Translations under genes and position numbers: made by a program
Source of the DNA: Streptomyces sp. LUP30
Lineage (GTDB): Bacteria; Actinomycetota; Actinomycetes; Streptomycetales; Streptomycetaceae
DNA: 64,000 nucleotides
Direction of reading: 5' to 3'
Assembly: GCF_001746365.1 (NCBI RefSeq)
Contig: NZ_MJAJ01000007.1
Span: 41,346-105,345 of the forward strand
Part shown: positions 34,887 to 44,184 of the stretch, one piece after another
How positions within the stretch are numbered: position 1 is the first letter of the stretch
Layout: each line of letters begins with the position of its first letter
Notes under the pieces: model-generated
Databases searched by the model: none
What the model was told of the DNA's origin: nothing
Seen by the model: only the letters and a program-made list of their open reading frames with translations

Positions 34887-36062
34887 ATGAGCACCAAGGA
34901 CTTCATCGAGAAGGACTTCTACAAGGTCCTCGGCGTCCCCAAGGACGCCACCGAGGCCGAGATCAAGAAGGCTTACCGGAAGCTCGCTCGCGAGTACCAC
35001 CCGGACGCCAACAAGGGCAACGCCAAGGCGGAGGAGCGCTTCAAGGAGATCTCCGAGGCGAACGACGTCCTCGGCGACGCCAAGAAGCGCAAGGAGTACG
35101 ACGAGGCACGCGCCCTCTTCGGCAACGGCGGCTTCCGCCCGGGTCCGGGCGCCGGCGGCTCCTTCAACTTCGACCTGGGCGACCTCTTCGGAGGCGGCGC
35201 CCAGGGCGGCGGCGCCTCCGGCGGCTTCGGCGGCGGCATCGGGGACGTCTTCGGCGGCCTGTTCAACCGCGGCGGCGCGGGCACCACCCGCACCCAGCCG
35301 CGGCGCGGCCAGGACATCGACACCGAGGTCACCCTGACCTTCACGGAGGCCATCGAGGGCGCCACGGTCCCGCTGCGGATGTCCTCGCAGTCCCCGTGCA
35401 AGGCGTGCTCGGGCACCGGCGACAAGAACGGCACCCCGCGCGTGTGCCCGACCTGCGTCGGCACCGGTCAGGTCGCTCGGGGCTCGGGCGGAGGCTTCTC
35501 GCTGACCGACCCCTGCCCCGACTGCAAGGGCCGCGGCCTGATCGCCGAGCACCCGTGCCTGGACTGCAAGGGCAGCGGGCGCGCCAAGTCGTCCCGGACC
35601 ATGCAGGTCCGCATCCCGGCGGGAGTCACGGACAGCCAGCGCATCCGGCTGCGCGGCAAGGGCGCGCCGGGCGAGCGCGGCGGCCCCTCGGGCGACCTGT
35701 ACGTCGTGGTCCACGTGGGCGCCCACCCGGTCTTCGGCCGCAAGGACGACAACCTGACGGTGACGGTGCCGGTGACGTTCACCGAGGCGGCCCTGGGCGG
35801 CGAGATCAAGGTCCCGACGCTCGGCGGACCGTCGTTGACGCTGAAGCTGCCGCCCGGCACACCCAACGGCCGTACCATGCGGGCGCGGGGCAAGGGCGCG
35901 GTCCGCAAGGACGGCACGCGCGGCGACCTCCTGGTCACCGTCGAGGTGAGTGTTCCGAAGGACCTGTCGGGGAAGGCTCGTGACGCGCTGGAGGCGTATC
36001 GCGAGGCGACCGCGGACGAGGATCCGCGGGCGGAGTTGTTCGAGGCCGCGAAGGGAGCATGA
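34887..36062 (+). CDS. dnaJ: Chaperone DnaJ (Hsp40)
   Basis: A 391-residue class A J-protein with a ggaggg site. The J-domain has the HPD motif ([10 protein letters not shown]), then a Gly/Phe-rich linker (about 80-150). Four Cys-x-x-Cys-x-Gly zinc-finger repeats follow ([32 protein letters not shown]), and then the C-terminal substrate domain. It stimulates DnaK ATPase and delivers substrates. Its stop overlaps hspR by 4 bp. The N-terminal [16 protein letters not shown] is typical of actinobacterial DnaJ1. Confidence 0.98.
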   Translation: MSTKDFIEKDFYKVLGVPKDATEAEIKKAYRKLAREYHPDANKGNAKAEERFKEISEANDVLGDAKKRKEYDEARALFGNGGFRPGPGAGGSFNFDLGDLFGGGAQGGGASGGFGGGIGDVFGGLFNRGGAGTTRTQPRRGQDIDTEVTLTFTEAIEGATVPLRMSSQSPCKACSGTGDKNGTPRVCPTCVGTGQVARGSGGGFSLTDPCPDCKGRGLIAEHPCLDCKGSGRAKSSRTMQVRIPAGVTDSQRIRLRGKGAPGERGGPSGDLYVVVHVGAHPVFGRKDDNLTVTVPVTFTEAALGGEIKVPTLGGPSLTLKLPPGTPNGRTMRARGKGAVRKDGTRGDLLVTVEVSVPKDLSGKARDALEAYREATADEDPRAELFEAAKGA

Positions 36063-36520
36063 GCGTGATGGACGGCCGTCGACGTAACCCGTATGAACTG
36101 ACCGAGGAAACCCCGGTCTACGTCATCTCGGTGGCGGCCCAGCTCTCCGGCCTGCACCCGCAGACGCTGCGCCAGTACGACCGTCTGGGCCTCGTCTCCC
36201 CCGACCGCACGGCCGGCCGGGGCCGGCGCTACTCGGCCCGCGACATCGAACTGCTGCGCACCGTCCAGCAGTTGTCGCAGGACGAGGGCATCAACCTGGC
36301 CGGTATCAAGCGGATCATCGAGCTGGAGAACCAGGTGGCCGCCCTGCAGGCCCGGGCGGCCGAGCTGCAGGCGGCGCTGGACGGCGCGGCGGCCGCCATG
36401 CAGCAGCGGGAAGCCGCGGTGCATGCCTCCTACCGGCGGGACCTGGTGCCGTATCAGGAGGTCCAGCAGACCAGCGCGTTGGTGGTCTGGCGGCCCAAGC
36501 GGCAGCAGACAGCCGACTGA
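36059..36520 (+). CDS. hspR: Heat-shock repressor HspR (MerR family)
   Basis: A 153-residue MerR-type regulator starting at GTG 36059 within the dnaJ stop overlap. The winged helix motif is [40 protein letters not shown] (given here as the region about residues 18-58). A coiled coil follows ([16 protein letters not shown]). HspR binds HAIR elements such as those upstream of dnaK and, with DnaK, represses the operon until unfolded proteins titrate DnaK away. Confidence 0.97.
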   Translation: MSVMDGRRRNPYELTEETPVYVISVAAQLSGLHPQTLRQYDRLGLVSPDRTAGRGRRYSARDIELLRTVQQLSQDEGINLAGIKRIIELENQVAALQARAAELQAALDGAAAAMQQREAAVHASYRRDLVPYQEVQQTSALVVWRPKRQQTAD

Positions 36521-36569
36521 GCGGCACCTGACAGGTCCTGGCGGGCCGAGCGCAGGGCCGAGGGCAACA

Positions 36570-36607
36570 GGGAGGGCCCGGAGACGTCACCGTCTCCGGG
36601 CCCTCCC
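36570..36607. terminator. Bidirectional hairpin terminator after hspR
   Basis: A 17-bp perfect stem (36570-36586 with 36591-36607) closed by a TCAC tetraloop, between hspR and the convergent 934-residue gene. Confidence 0.9.
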
Positions 36608-36644
36608 TTCGTGTCCGGCGTCGCCGCGTGTTCGGTCGCGCGGG

Positions 36645-39449
36645 TCAGTCGCCCATGCCGACGCCCGGTTCCGGACGCTCGTGGCCCGGCGGCCTGTGCC
36701 GCGGCTGCTGGGCGGGGGCGGTCGGCCTGTCGCCGCCGTCCCGAGGGACGCCCAGCTGCCAGAGATGCGATCCGGGGACCGCCGGTGTCGGGCCCGGTGC
36801 CGCTGTTCGGCCGGGTGCCGGCGTCGGCGCCGGTGCGGGCGTCGGGGCTGGGGCCGACCCTGGGGTCGGCCCTGGGGCTGGGCCTGGGGTCGGGGCTGAG
36901 GGCGCGGCCGGTGTCCGTGTGGGCGGCGCCGCTTCTGCCGCCGTTTGCGGCGCAGCTCTCGTCGCCCCGGTCGGCTCCGCCGCTTCCGTCGGCCGGTGGA
37001 GGTCAGGGCGTTGCCAGCGCTCCGGAACGGTCGAAAGGCGTCGTACCGCTTCCGGGTCGCCGGCCGCTGCCGCCGCGACGGCACGCGCGCGCAGGGCGCT
37101 CTGGCGGGCGACCGGGGAGAAGCCGGGGGCCGCGTTGCCGGTCTCGGACGGCAGCCCGCGCACGCCCATCGCGTTCAGGTCGGCCTGGAGGCCCGTCTCC
37201 GGTGGGAAGATCTCGCGCGGCAACTGCCAGGAGGCCGCGCCGTCCACGTCGACGCGGTGTTCCCTGCCGTCCACGGTGAAGGTGAGGCCGTAGCCGATGT
37301 ACTGGTCGTCCCTGTCGAACAACAGGTCGCCGGAGATCTCGCCGCCGCGGTCGCGCACCTCGTTCGCCAGGTCCTGGAGGGCCGACGGCAGGGGGTTGGT
37401 GCGGCCGAGGCTGGTGACGTAACCGTCGCTCCGGGCCGTCCGCCGCTCCCCGGTCCCCTTCTCGGTGTAGGGGACCTGGAACCGGGTCACGCCCTTGTCG
37501 TCCTGGTAGGTCTCGATGGCCCCGACACGCGCCTCGACGAAGGTCAGCCGCCGCTCGCCGTGCTCGCCGTGGCCGTATTTCTGCTGCATCGCCGGGAACT
37601 GGACCTGGTGCTGGAGCGCCGGCGGCGGCTGCGAACCGATGATCGTGACGTGGGCCCCGGGATTCTGGACGAGGAGGATCTCCGCGTTGGCGACGGCGGT
37701 TCCGCCGGAACCCACGACGATCCACTCCCGGGCCGCACCGGCGTCGAAACGGTTCTCCGCGACTTCGTCGCCCAGCAGCGCCCGCCCCGGCGCTGCCGCA
37801 CGGGCCGTCTCCCACTTCCGCGTGGATTCGAGTGCGGTGAAGCAGTTGCCCATGCGGGTCGCGGCCGCGCCGCTTGCGCCGGCCGGACCGGCCGTGAGGG
37901 CGTCCTTCAGCGCCGGGGAGGAGCTCAGGGCATCGAGCACGGTGCGGGTGTCCGCGCGTCCGCGCTCGGCCCGTGTCAGCCAGGCGCGCAGTTCGCCCGC
38001 CCCGGCGACGCCCTGGCCCTGGAGCTCTCCCAGCCGGTCGCCGATCAGCCGCACGGCTTCGGCGCGGCTCTCCACGGGGAACTCGCCGCGCGGCATTCCC
38101 GGTACGAGCTCCGGCGTGAGGCCCGTGGCGATGCCGGGGACGCCGTCGCAGGCCACCCAGAGGGGAGTCGCGCTCTCCTTGCCGTCGTCGCCCAACGGCC
38201 TTACCTCTGCGAGAAGTTCACCGTCGCGGCCGAGTCGCAGCCGGGCGTGGCCGTTGACCACGTCGCCCTGCGTGGCGAGCTGGTCCTCCCAGACCCGGAC
38301 GGCGTGGACGGAGATGCGGTGCCGGGGATCGTCGACGGCGGAGTAGGGGTCCACGCCCATCCACTGAGTGAGGTCGCGGTCCTGATCGGCGGACTGCACG
38401 ATGCCGGCGCCGGGGTCGAGGTGCCATCGCCCGGCGCCGTCGATCAGCAGGGCCTGAGGATCCCGTCCGGTGAGACTGGCGCCGCCGCCGATCACGACCT
38501 TGCGCAGCGGAAGCCGCCCTTCGGCGAGCTGCCCCTCCAGCGTTCGCACGGTCCGCTCGCTGATCTGCGCGCGGTGGTCCGCCCACTGCACGGCGGCGGT
38601 CTCCAGCTGGTCGCGGGGGAGGGGGAGGCCGTCCTGGTCGTATCCGGGCATGGGCATGGTGAGTTCACGCCGCCCGATGAAGGCCTCGACCTGGCGTTCC
38701 GCGCGCAGGGCCGCGTCGCGGGACGCCCGCAGGGCGGAGGCGTCGGCGGGGGAGAGGTGTTCCACGGGGCGGGCGAGGTCGTCGACGAGGTGCAGTGCCT
38801 CGTAGGACAGCAGATCCGCGGACGCGAAGAGCCTGACCTGCGCAGCCCTGAACTCGGCGCCGTAGGCCTCTTCCCGCTCCATGGGGGCCACGGGCCGCAG
38901 ACCGCACCGGTCGAGCAGCGCCGAGAGCTCGGCGCGCGCCTCGGTCCGCCGCTGCTCCGGGAGTCCCGCGTCGGACGCTCGGGCGGCGAGCCAGTTGAGC
39001 TCGCCGACACGGCCGTGGTCCTGACTCGACAGCTCACGCCGGTCACCCGGCTCGGATCGGTCGAGAAGGCTCTCGCGCACCGGAGGCAGACCCGCGCTCG
39101 AGCGGTCGCGTACGGCGGCGAGTTCCCCGAGCTCGTGGGCGAGCACCTGCGTCAGCTGCTCGGTGGACAGCCGATCCGATATCTGCACGACGTAGTGCTC
39201 CGACGTCGTGTTCGTCACCGTTCTGGCGATCAGGCCCGCCTCCATGGGGACGGCGTCCACCAGGACGTTCGCCGTATCGCCCTGCGCGTCCACCAGGACG
39301 AAGCGCAGATCCTCGGCTTCGGCCCGGTCGATCGAGCCCAGTCGATCCCCCAGGACGGCGGCCGCCACTCCGCCCAGTTCACGCTCGGCCGCGGCGAGCA
39401 GTCTCGCCTGCCGAGTCCGCGACTCCGTATCGGCGACCGTGCCGTCCAT
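36645..39449 (-). CDS. Large protein of unknown function with Rossmann-like segment and Pro/Ala tail
   Basis: A 934-residue protein starting at ATG 39449 behind gggaggg. I do not recognise the family. Residues about 90-115 contain LSTEQLTQVLAHELGELAAV, a His-Glu helix that could bind metal. Residues about 590-630 read REWIVVGSGGTAVANAEILL followed by HVTIIGSQPPP, a G-x-G-G-x-A dinucleotide-binding fold. A later DGYVTSLGRTNPLP resembles the second nucleotide contact of FAD/NAD oxidoreductases. The last 110 residues are Pro/Ala/Thr repeats. No signal peptide or membrane segment is seen. It lies between the heat-shock operon and the secretion-like locus, and could be a large enzyme, toxin or effector. 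Confidence 0.75.
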   Translation of the reverse strand: MDGTVADTESRTRQARLLAAAERELGGVAAAVLGDRLGSIDRAEAEDLRFVLVDAQGDTANVLVDAVPMEAGLIARTVTNTTSEHYVVQISDRLSTEQLTQVLAHELGELAAVRDRSSAGLPPVRESLLDRSEPGDRRELSSQDHGRVGELNWLAARASDAGLPEQRRTEARAELSALLDRCGLRPVAPMEREEAYGAEFRAAQVRLFASADLLSYEALHLVDDLARPVEHLSPADASALRASRDAALRAERQVEAFIGRRELTMPMPGYDQDGLPLPRDQLETAAVQWADHRAQISERTVRTLEGQLAEGRLPLRKVVIGGGASLTGRDPQALLIDGAGRWHLDPGAGIVQSADQDRDLTQWMGVDPYSAVDDPRHRISVHAVRVWEDQLATQGDVVNGHARLRLGRDGELLAEVRPLGDDGKESATPLWVACDGVPGIATGLTPELVPGMPRGEFPVESRAEAVRLIGDRLGELQGQGVAGAGELRAWLTRAERGRADTRTVLDALSSSPALKDALTAGPAGASGAAATRMGNCFTALESTRKWETARAAAPGRALLGDEVAENRFDAGAAREWIVVGSGGTAVANAEILLVQNPGAHVTIIGSQPPPALQHQVQFPAMQQKYGHGEHGERRLTFVEARVGAIETYQDDKGVTRFQVPYTEKGTGERRTARSDGYVTSLGRTNPLPSALQDLANEVRDRGGEISGDLLFDRDDQYIGYGLTFTVDGREHRVDVDGAASWQLPREIFPPETGLQADLNAMGVRGLPSETGNAAPGFSPVARQSALRARAVAAAAAGDPEAVRRLSTVPERWQRPDLHRPTEAAEPTGATRAAPQTAAEAAPPTRTPAAPSAPTPGPAPGPTPGSAPAPTPAPAPTPAPGRTAAPGPTPAVPGSHLWQLGVPRDGGDRPTAPAQQPRHRPPGHERPEPGVGMGD

Positions 39450-39509
39450 ATGAAGCCCTCCCCCGTGCCTTCCTTTATGAAATAGTCGAACAGCCTTTAG
39501 AATCATGAC

Positions 39510-40109
39510 ATGTTGACAGCGCGCTCATCGGCCGAAGCCCACCTGTACATGGACCTTCACGCATGTGAGTGCGGTTCCGGGGACTTCGAGCGCCGGCACC
39601 GGCTGGAGCAGCAGGGCGACGAGATCGTGTCGGTGTACGAAGGCGCTTGTCAGCAGTGCGGCACGACCCGGCGTTTCACCTTCCGGACGGCCGCCGAGAT
39701 TCCTCCCCCGCTGCCCGCCTTCGGCGGCTCCCAGCCGTCGCAGATCATCGACCCCGGGGAATTCGCCGACGTCGCCTTCCGGATCTCCGAGTCCGTCGGG
39801 GTGGAACTCCTCCACACTCCTGAATCCGAACACCACAAGCTGCGCAATGCCGTCGCCTACGCGCTCGCGGCGTTCGAGGAGATCCCCAAATTCATTCCGG
39901 CCGGCGAGGACGCCGTCCCGGAATCCGCTTTCACCTCCGAAGCGGGCAGGGCCCGCTACCGACGGGAACCGCGCAAGTTCGAGCGCGGCGTTCTCGACAT
40001 GAACATCAGAAGGACCCGGGCGGTGCTGGCGGGCATCGACGAGGCGGGCGGGGCCGACGGGGCGGACGGGGCAGACGAGGGCCGTGGGGGCGCCGCGCCC
40101 GACGCGTGA
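39510..40109 (+). CDS. Zinc-ribbon protein of unknown function, divergent partner of the 934-residue gene
   Basis: A 199-residue protein, starting at ATG 39510 with no clear ribosome site (ATG 39549 is an alternative). The N-terminus has a Cys-x-Cys (HACECGSGDFERRH) and a Cys-x-x-Cys (EGACQQCGTTRRFTF), a zinc ribbon. The middle (PGEFADVAFRISE, KLRNAVAYALAAFEEIPKFIP) is helical and conserved-looking, and the tail is Gly/Ala/Asp-rich. It is divergent from the 934-residue gene with 60 bp between the starts, suggesting a shared control region and linked function. Family not recognised. Confidence 0.65.
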   Translation: MLTARSSAEAHLYMDLHACECGSGDFERRHRLEQQGDEIVSVYEGACQQCGTTRRFTFRTAAEIPPPLPAFGGSQPSQIIDPGEFADVAFRISESVGVELLHTPESEHHKLRNAVAYALAAFEEIPKFIPAGEDAVPESAFTSEAGRARYRREPRKFERGVLDMNIRRTRAVLAGIDEAGGADGADGADEGRGGAAPDA

Positions 40110-40236
40110 CCGCCGGGAGTGGGCGTGCCCGACGCCTGACCGCCTGGACGGGGGCGCGCCTACCCGCACGGGCGTCGGCCGGGCCCAGGGAGCGGTCGGC
40201 CGGGGTTCCCGGAGCGGTCGGCACCCGGAGCCGGGG

Positions 40237-40500
40237 TCAGCCCAGCTGTTCCGTGGTGCCGTCCGGGTGGATCAGGAGGCGGATCGCGCCGCCGTAGCGG
40301 TTGTCGGTGATGGTCGCGGGTGTGGGCGCGCCGAGCTGCTGGGCGCGCTGCTGGAGGATCGACAGGACGACGTCCTGGATGTCGCCGTAGGGCGGGGCGG
40401 TGACCGGGACGCCGTCGATGAGGCCGGCGTTGGGGGAGAAGACGTGCACCTGGGCGTCCGCCGTGGCGGGGGGCGGGGGCGGCGTCGTCGGTTCGGTCAT
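40237..40500 (-). CDS. Small protein at the end of the secretion-like operon
   Basis: An 87-residue soluble protein starting at ATG 40500 behind a ggaagg-like site. A Pro-rich N-terminus precedes a compact domain (VHVFSPNAGLIDGVPVTA through RYGGAIRLLIHPDGTTEQLG) with a likely beta-alpha-beta pattern. Family not recognised. It follows the WhiB-domain gene by 43 bp on the same strand, so it probably belongs to the same transcript. Confidence 0.65.
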   Translation of the reverse strand: MTEPTTPPPPPATADAQVHVFSPNAGLIDGVPVTAPPYGDIQDVVLSILQQRAQQLGAPTPATITDNRYGGAIRLLIHPDGTTEQLG

Positions 40501-40543
40501 CGGGGTCGGGTTCCTTCCGGCTCGGTTCCGGATCAGTTCCGGC

Positions 40544-42100
40544 TCAGGCGCTCTTCGCCTCGTCCTGCTCGGGAGCGCTCGGGGTGACGTTCACGGTGAC
40601 GTCCGGGGTGACGTCGGCGGTGCGAGCGTACGTGCCTCGGGCGAGACGTCGCAGGCCGCCCGACTTGACCATCGCGGACAGGACGTTGCTGATCGTCTTC
40701 GAGGGGTCGCCGTAGACGCCGTGGGGCAGTGCGCGCAGCACGTCGCGGGCGGAGAACGCGCCGGGAAAGGCCGACACGGCCGTTTCCACGGCCGCCCGGA
40801 TGCTGGGCACGTTGGGCGCGGTGGCGTGGCGGGCGCCCGAGGCGGCGAGGGTGGCCGCCTGGCCCGGGCCGGCGGTCGTCCTGCGGCTCGGGACCGGATG
40901 CGGGAGGCATGTGCGGATGCCCTGCAGGGCGGTGCGGACCGGCTCGAGGTCGATCTCGCCGTCGTCGTCACCGACGGCGGGGGCGCCCGCCGCGGCCAGC
41001 ATGGTCGCCACCTTCTCTATGTTCGCGAGCGAGGAGGCGAGTTCGCGCAGCAACGGTTCCAGGAAGTCGCGGCGCAGAGCCGTCACCGGGTCGGTGGTGG
41101 CGAGCTCGACGGAGACCGAGCCGGTCAGGGCGCGCAGGGGCGAGGTGTCGGGGGAGACCGCGGCGCGGTCCTGGGCGTCCCGCGGAGCGAGCGCCTCCAC
41201 GGCCTTGCGCGCGGCGCGGACGGTGTCCGGCGTCTCCGGCGCGATCTCGCCGCCCGGCACGCTCACCAGCATCGTGGCCAGCTGCTCCAGGCTGTCCAGC
41301 GTGGGCAGCGCGGCGCGGATCAGAGGGGCCAGCAGAGCCTGTCGTACGGCCTGGGCGGGGTCCTCGTACGAGAAGGCGATCCGCTGCCCGGACTCGGCCG
41401 CTGCCATGTCCTCGCTCCTGCTTTCCGGGTGTGCGTGGGGGTGGGGGTGTCTGGAAGCGGCGGGGCGGTGACCGTCGTCGGGCGTCCGCTGTGTGGCGGT
41501 GTGCTGGTGCAACTGCCTCGGGATGCCCGGCAACTCGCGCTGTGACCTGGCCGGTTGGTCCTGGCGCGCGTCGAACGCGTCGAGGATCCGCTCGAGTGTG
41601 GGCATACCGCGCTCGGCGGCGGCGCGGGCGGCCGGGCCGGCGCTGCGCGAGCGCAGGCGCAGCAGGCGGCGTGACGTTTCGCCGGAGTGGTGGCCCGGGG
41701 CCCCGCCGGGCGCCTCCGCCGTGTGGCTGGGCAGGTCGCCGTTCGCGTCGCCGACGCCGAGGGCCCGGCGGATCCAGCGGCGGTCGTCGAGTGTGGTCGC
41801 CGCCGTGTAGCCGTAGGGCTCGGCTCGGGCGACGGCGTCCTGCAGGCATTCCGCCCACAACGGGCAGGAAGCGCACAGGTCGCGGGCGGTGCGGAGCAGC
41901 ACGAGGTGCTGGTGGCGCTGCTCGGGCGAGGTGTACGGAATGTCCGAGGGCGCCTCCAGCAGTGGGTGCTGGAAGACGTCCGGTCGGCGCTGGCAGGGCA
42001 GGGCGGCGTCGGGGCTGTGTACCCCTGCGCCCGCTCCGGTTCCCCGTGCCGCCCCGCGCGCGGGGCGCGCGGGAAGCGCCGTATGGCTGGCCATAGGCAT
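40544..42100 (-). CDS. WhiB-like domain protein read in frame into a helical/winged-helix protein
   Basis: A 518-residue open frame from ATG 42100 (gggggaa site upstream). Residues 30-110 form a WhiB-like Fe-S domain with Cys36, Cys76, Cys79 and Cys85 in the C-xn-C-x2-C-x5-C pattern (RDLCASCPLWAECLQDAV). The usual GVWGG turn is replaced by EPYGYTAAT. After a low-complexity stretch, the frame continues without a stop into a second protein-like part that begins at ATG 41407. That ATG has its own strong ribosome site (aggagcgagg) and yields 287 residues. This part has two similar helical repeats (QALLAPLIRAALPTLDSLEQLATML and DFLEPLLRELASSLANIEKVATML) and a C-terminal winged-helix-like domain. 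Either two products share a frame, or a stop was lost between two genes. Confidence 0.72.
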   Translation of the reverse strand: MPMASHTALPARPARGAARGTGAGAGVHSPDAALPCQRRPDVFQHPLLEAPSDIPYTSPEQRHQHLVLLRTARDLCASCPLWAECLQDAVARAEPYGYTAATTLDDRRWIRRALGVGDANGDLPSHTAEAPGGAPGHHSGETSRRLLRLRSRSAGPAARAAAERGMPTLERILDAFDARQDQPARSQRELPGIPRQLHQHTATQRTPDDGHRPAASRHPHPHAHPESRSEDMAAAESGQRIAFSYEDPAQAVRQALLAPLIRAALPTLDSLEQLATMLVSVPGGEIAPETPDTVRAARKAVEALAPRDAQDRAAVSPDTSPLRALTGSVSVELATTDPVTALRRDFLEPLLRELASSLANIEKVATMLAAAGAPAVGDDDGEIDLEPVRTALQGIRTCLPHPVPSRRTTAGPGQAATLAASGARHATAPNVPSIRAAVETAVSAFPGAFSARDVLRALPHGVYGDPSKTISNVLSAMVKSGGLRRLARGTYARTADVTPDVTVNVTPSAPEQDEAKSA

Positions 42101-42227
42101 GCGTGTATTCCCCCGTGGTGATGCGTGATCCGGGGGGACTCTAAAGCGTTCGGTCAAGCAGGTGCAACGCATCTGCAAACCATGTGCCGACTTGGCACAG
42201 TGACGAGACGAAACGTTCACACCGGCC

Positions 42228-42923
42228 TCAACTGTCCGCCGGGTCACCGGCTTTGCCGGACCGCAGGCGGCCGAGTGCTTGGCGCGCCCGGGCCGTAACC
42301 GCTTTCGCGGTGCCTCCGCGCAACGCCAGCACCGCGAGCACGCCGAGGAAACCGAGCGGTACGCCCGCTTCCGGCAGGAACATTCCGACGACGGACGCGA
42401 TGACGAGGATCACATCCGCGAGCACGACGGTGACGCCCCGTCGGCCCGGGTGCGCCTTGACCATCCACGCGCCGAGGAGCGCCATGCCGGCGAGCGCCCA
42501 GTAGCCGAAGGCGGCTTGGCCGGTGACGGTGGCGCTGGTGGATGCGCGGACCGAGTCACCCACCGCGGAGAAGTACCCGGTGAAGGCCGCGGCAAGCAGG
42601 GTCGAGCCGAGTCCGAGGAGGAGTTGGGCACGGCGGCGCAGCAGCCAGACCAGTCCTCCGACGAGGATCAAGGCGCACACCGTGACGAAGCTGGAGCCGC
42701 TTTCGGAGGCGATGACGAAGAACGTGCAGACGGCGGCGAGACCGAAGACGAGACGGGGCAGAAGCTTGACGGCCCAGGGATCGTTCCGGTCCTGACGGAC
42801 GAGGCGGTGCAGGCGGGCGAGCGCGGGGACGGTGGGCGTGTCCGTCCGGTCGGCGGCGGACCGTTCGGCGGGTCCGGACACACGGGGCGTGCGCGTGGTG
42901 CGTTTCGGCGCAATGCGGTTCAT
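42228..42923 (-). CDS. Multi-pass membrane protein of unknown function
   Basis: A 231-residue protein starting at ATG 42923. A basic N-terminus (about 65 residues) is followed by six hydrophobic segments between residues 50 and 200 (KLLPRLVFGLAAVCTFFVIA, FVTVCALILVGGLVWLL and others), then a short basic tail. It starts 7 bp after the stop of the 417-residue gene, so it is part of the same operon. It could be an accessory subunit of the secretion-like channel. No family recognised. Confidence 0.7.
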   Translation of the reverse strand: MNRIAPKRTTRTPRVSGPAERSAADRTDTPTVPALARLHRLVRQDRNDPWAVKLLPRLVFGLAAVCTFFVIASESGSSFVTVCALILVGGLVWLLRRRAQLLLGLGSTLLAAAFTGYFSAVGDSVRASTSATVTGQAAFGYWALAGMALLGAWMVKAHPGRRGVTVVLADVILVIASVVGMFLPEAGVPLGFLGVLAVLALRGGTAKAVTARARQALGRLRSGKAGDPADS

Positions 42924-42930
42924 CGGCGCG

Positions 42931-44184
42931 TCAGACTCCCATTCCGGCGTCACGGGACTGCTCGGGTGCGGGAGGGGCCTTCGGGGAGGCTGTCGGGGGG
43001 TCGGTCCTGCCGGTGGCGACGACGGACTTCGCCTGCGCGTTGACACCGGGCAGGAAGGCGTGGGCGTGCACGGCCGCCGCCCCCGGGCTCGGGAAAGCGA
43101 GTGGCTCCAGCGGGGTTGGCCCCGTCCTGGCGTTGACCTTGACGCCCGGAAGGTACTGGCCGTGGGTGCTCACCGGGACGGGCTCGGGCGCCGCCGCTGC
43201 GTTCACGTTCCGCTCGCGGAGTCCGGCAGCCCACTGCCGGTCCTCGACGCCGGGCAGTGTGACCTCGTGGTCCGGGCGCAGGACTTTTATCTCCTCGACC
43301 AGCTTCTCCACATCGGCCGCACGCGCCGGGCCGTCCATGGTCGCGACCCGGGCGCACACCTCCAGGACAGCGGCGCGCTGTGCCTCAGCAGTCGGGAGTG
43401 CCTTCAGCGCTTCCAGATCGAGGTGGCCCGCCTTGGTCAGCGGCGTGTATTTGGGGTCGGTCTCGTCGTACCCGAACGTGTGGATCTGCGCGCGGACGGC
43501 CTGGGAGGCCAGCAACTCCTGTGTCTCCGGAGCCAGGTCGGCGTACTTCTCCGTCGGCGCCGGGTACATGAACTCGATGATGCCGAGCTTGCCGTCCTGG
43601 CGGAGTTGCCGGGCTTCGGTCTGGTAGGCCACGGTGCGGGGATTGAGCTCGGCCATGAAGAAGAGAGCTTCGTTCTCGGTCTTCGCGGCGTATTTCTCGG
43701 AGAGGGTTCCCCAGGCGTCGTAGGCGAGGGCCAGACCCGCCTTCTCGTCCAGGTCCAGTGCGTCCTGCACTGCCGCGTCCCACAGATGGAGCCGGCCCAG
43801 CGCTTTCCCGCCAGGGGTTCCCTCCAAGTACCGCAGGGTGTCTTTCACGATCGCGTTCTGCGCTTCGGTGTACGCAGCCGCCATGTGCATGCTCTCCAGG
43901 CTTTCACCGGTCTCGAGATCGAGATCCGGGTGATCCTCCAGTCGGTAGGACCAGAAGGTCGACCGGGTGTCGGGACCGGGCAGGTCCACGTCCTGAGCCG
44001 CCGCGAACTGCTTGAGCCGCTGGTGCAGTTGCTCTCTGTATTCATGGTCCGGGAGGTGGTCGATGCCCTCGCGCAACGTACGCGCGATCCGTTTCGCGTC
44101 GGCCTCGGTCAGTTCGGGCTCGACGAACTGCTGCCGATCACGGGCGTCGCCCAGAACGCGGTCGGGGATGTGTGCCTGGATCAC
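42931..44184 (-). CDS. 417-residue protein of unknown function in the secretion-like operon
   Basis: A soluble-looking, mostly helical protein starting at ATG 44184, overlapping the upstream gene by 4 bp. Charged helical sequence covers residues 1-300 (for example MAAAYTEAQNAIVKDTLRYL and FMAELNPRTVAYQTEARQLR). The tail is Pro/Ala-rich and repeats LPGV-like motifs (TLPGVEDRQW, YLPGVKVNA, FLPGVNAQA). No signal peptide or membrane segment. Family not recognised. Its place beside two paralogous small genes, in an operon with channel proteins, makes it a candidate secreted effector or cytoplasmic chaperone. Confidence 0.65.
   Translation of the reverse strand: MIQAHIPDRVLGDARDRQQFVEPELTEADAKRIARTLREGIDHLPDHEYREQLHQRLKQFAAAQDVDLPGPDTRSTFWSYRLEDHPDLDLETGESLESMHMAAAYTEAQNAIVKDTLRYLEGTPGGKALGRLHLWDAAVQDALDLDEKAGLALAYDAWGTLSEKYAAKTENEALFFMAELNPRTVAYQTEARQLRQDGKLGIIEFMYPAPTEKYADLAPETQELLASQAVRAQIHTFGYDETDPKYTPLTKAGHLDLEALKALPTAEAQRAAVLEVCARVATMDGPARAADVEKLVEEIKVLRPDHEVTLPGVEDRQWAAGLRERNVNAAAAPEPVPVSTHGQYLPGVKVNARTGPTPLEPLAFPSPGAAAVHAHAFLPGVNAQAKSVVATGRTDPPTASPKAPPAPEQSRDAGMGV

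Noticed and set aside
36945..39485. Plus-strand 846-codon frame opposite the 934-residue gene
   Set aside because: It is the antisense shadow. The minus frame has a good ribosome site, start and recognisable motifs.
41407..41407. Reporting the downstream half of the WhiB frame as an independent second gene entry
   Set aside because: The frame is continuous and overlaps fully. The internal start is described within the WhiB entry and as a finding.
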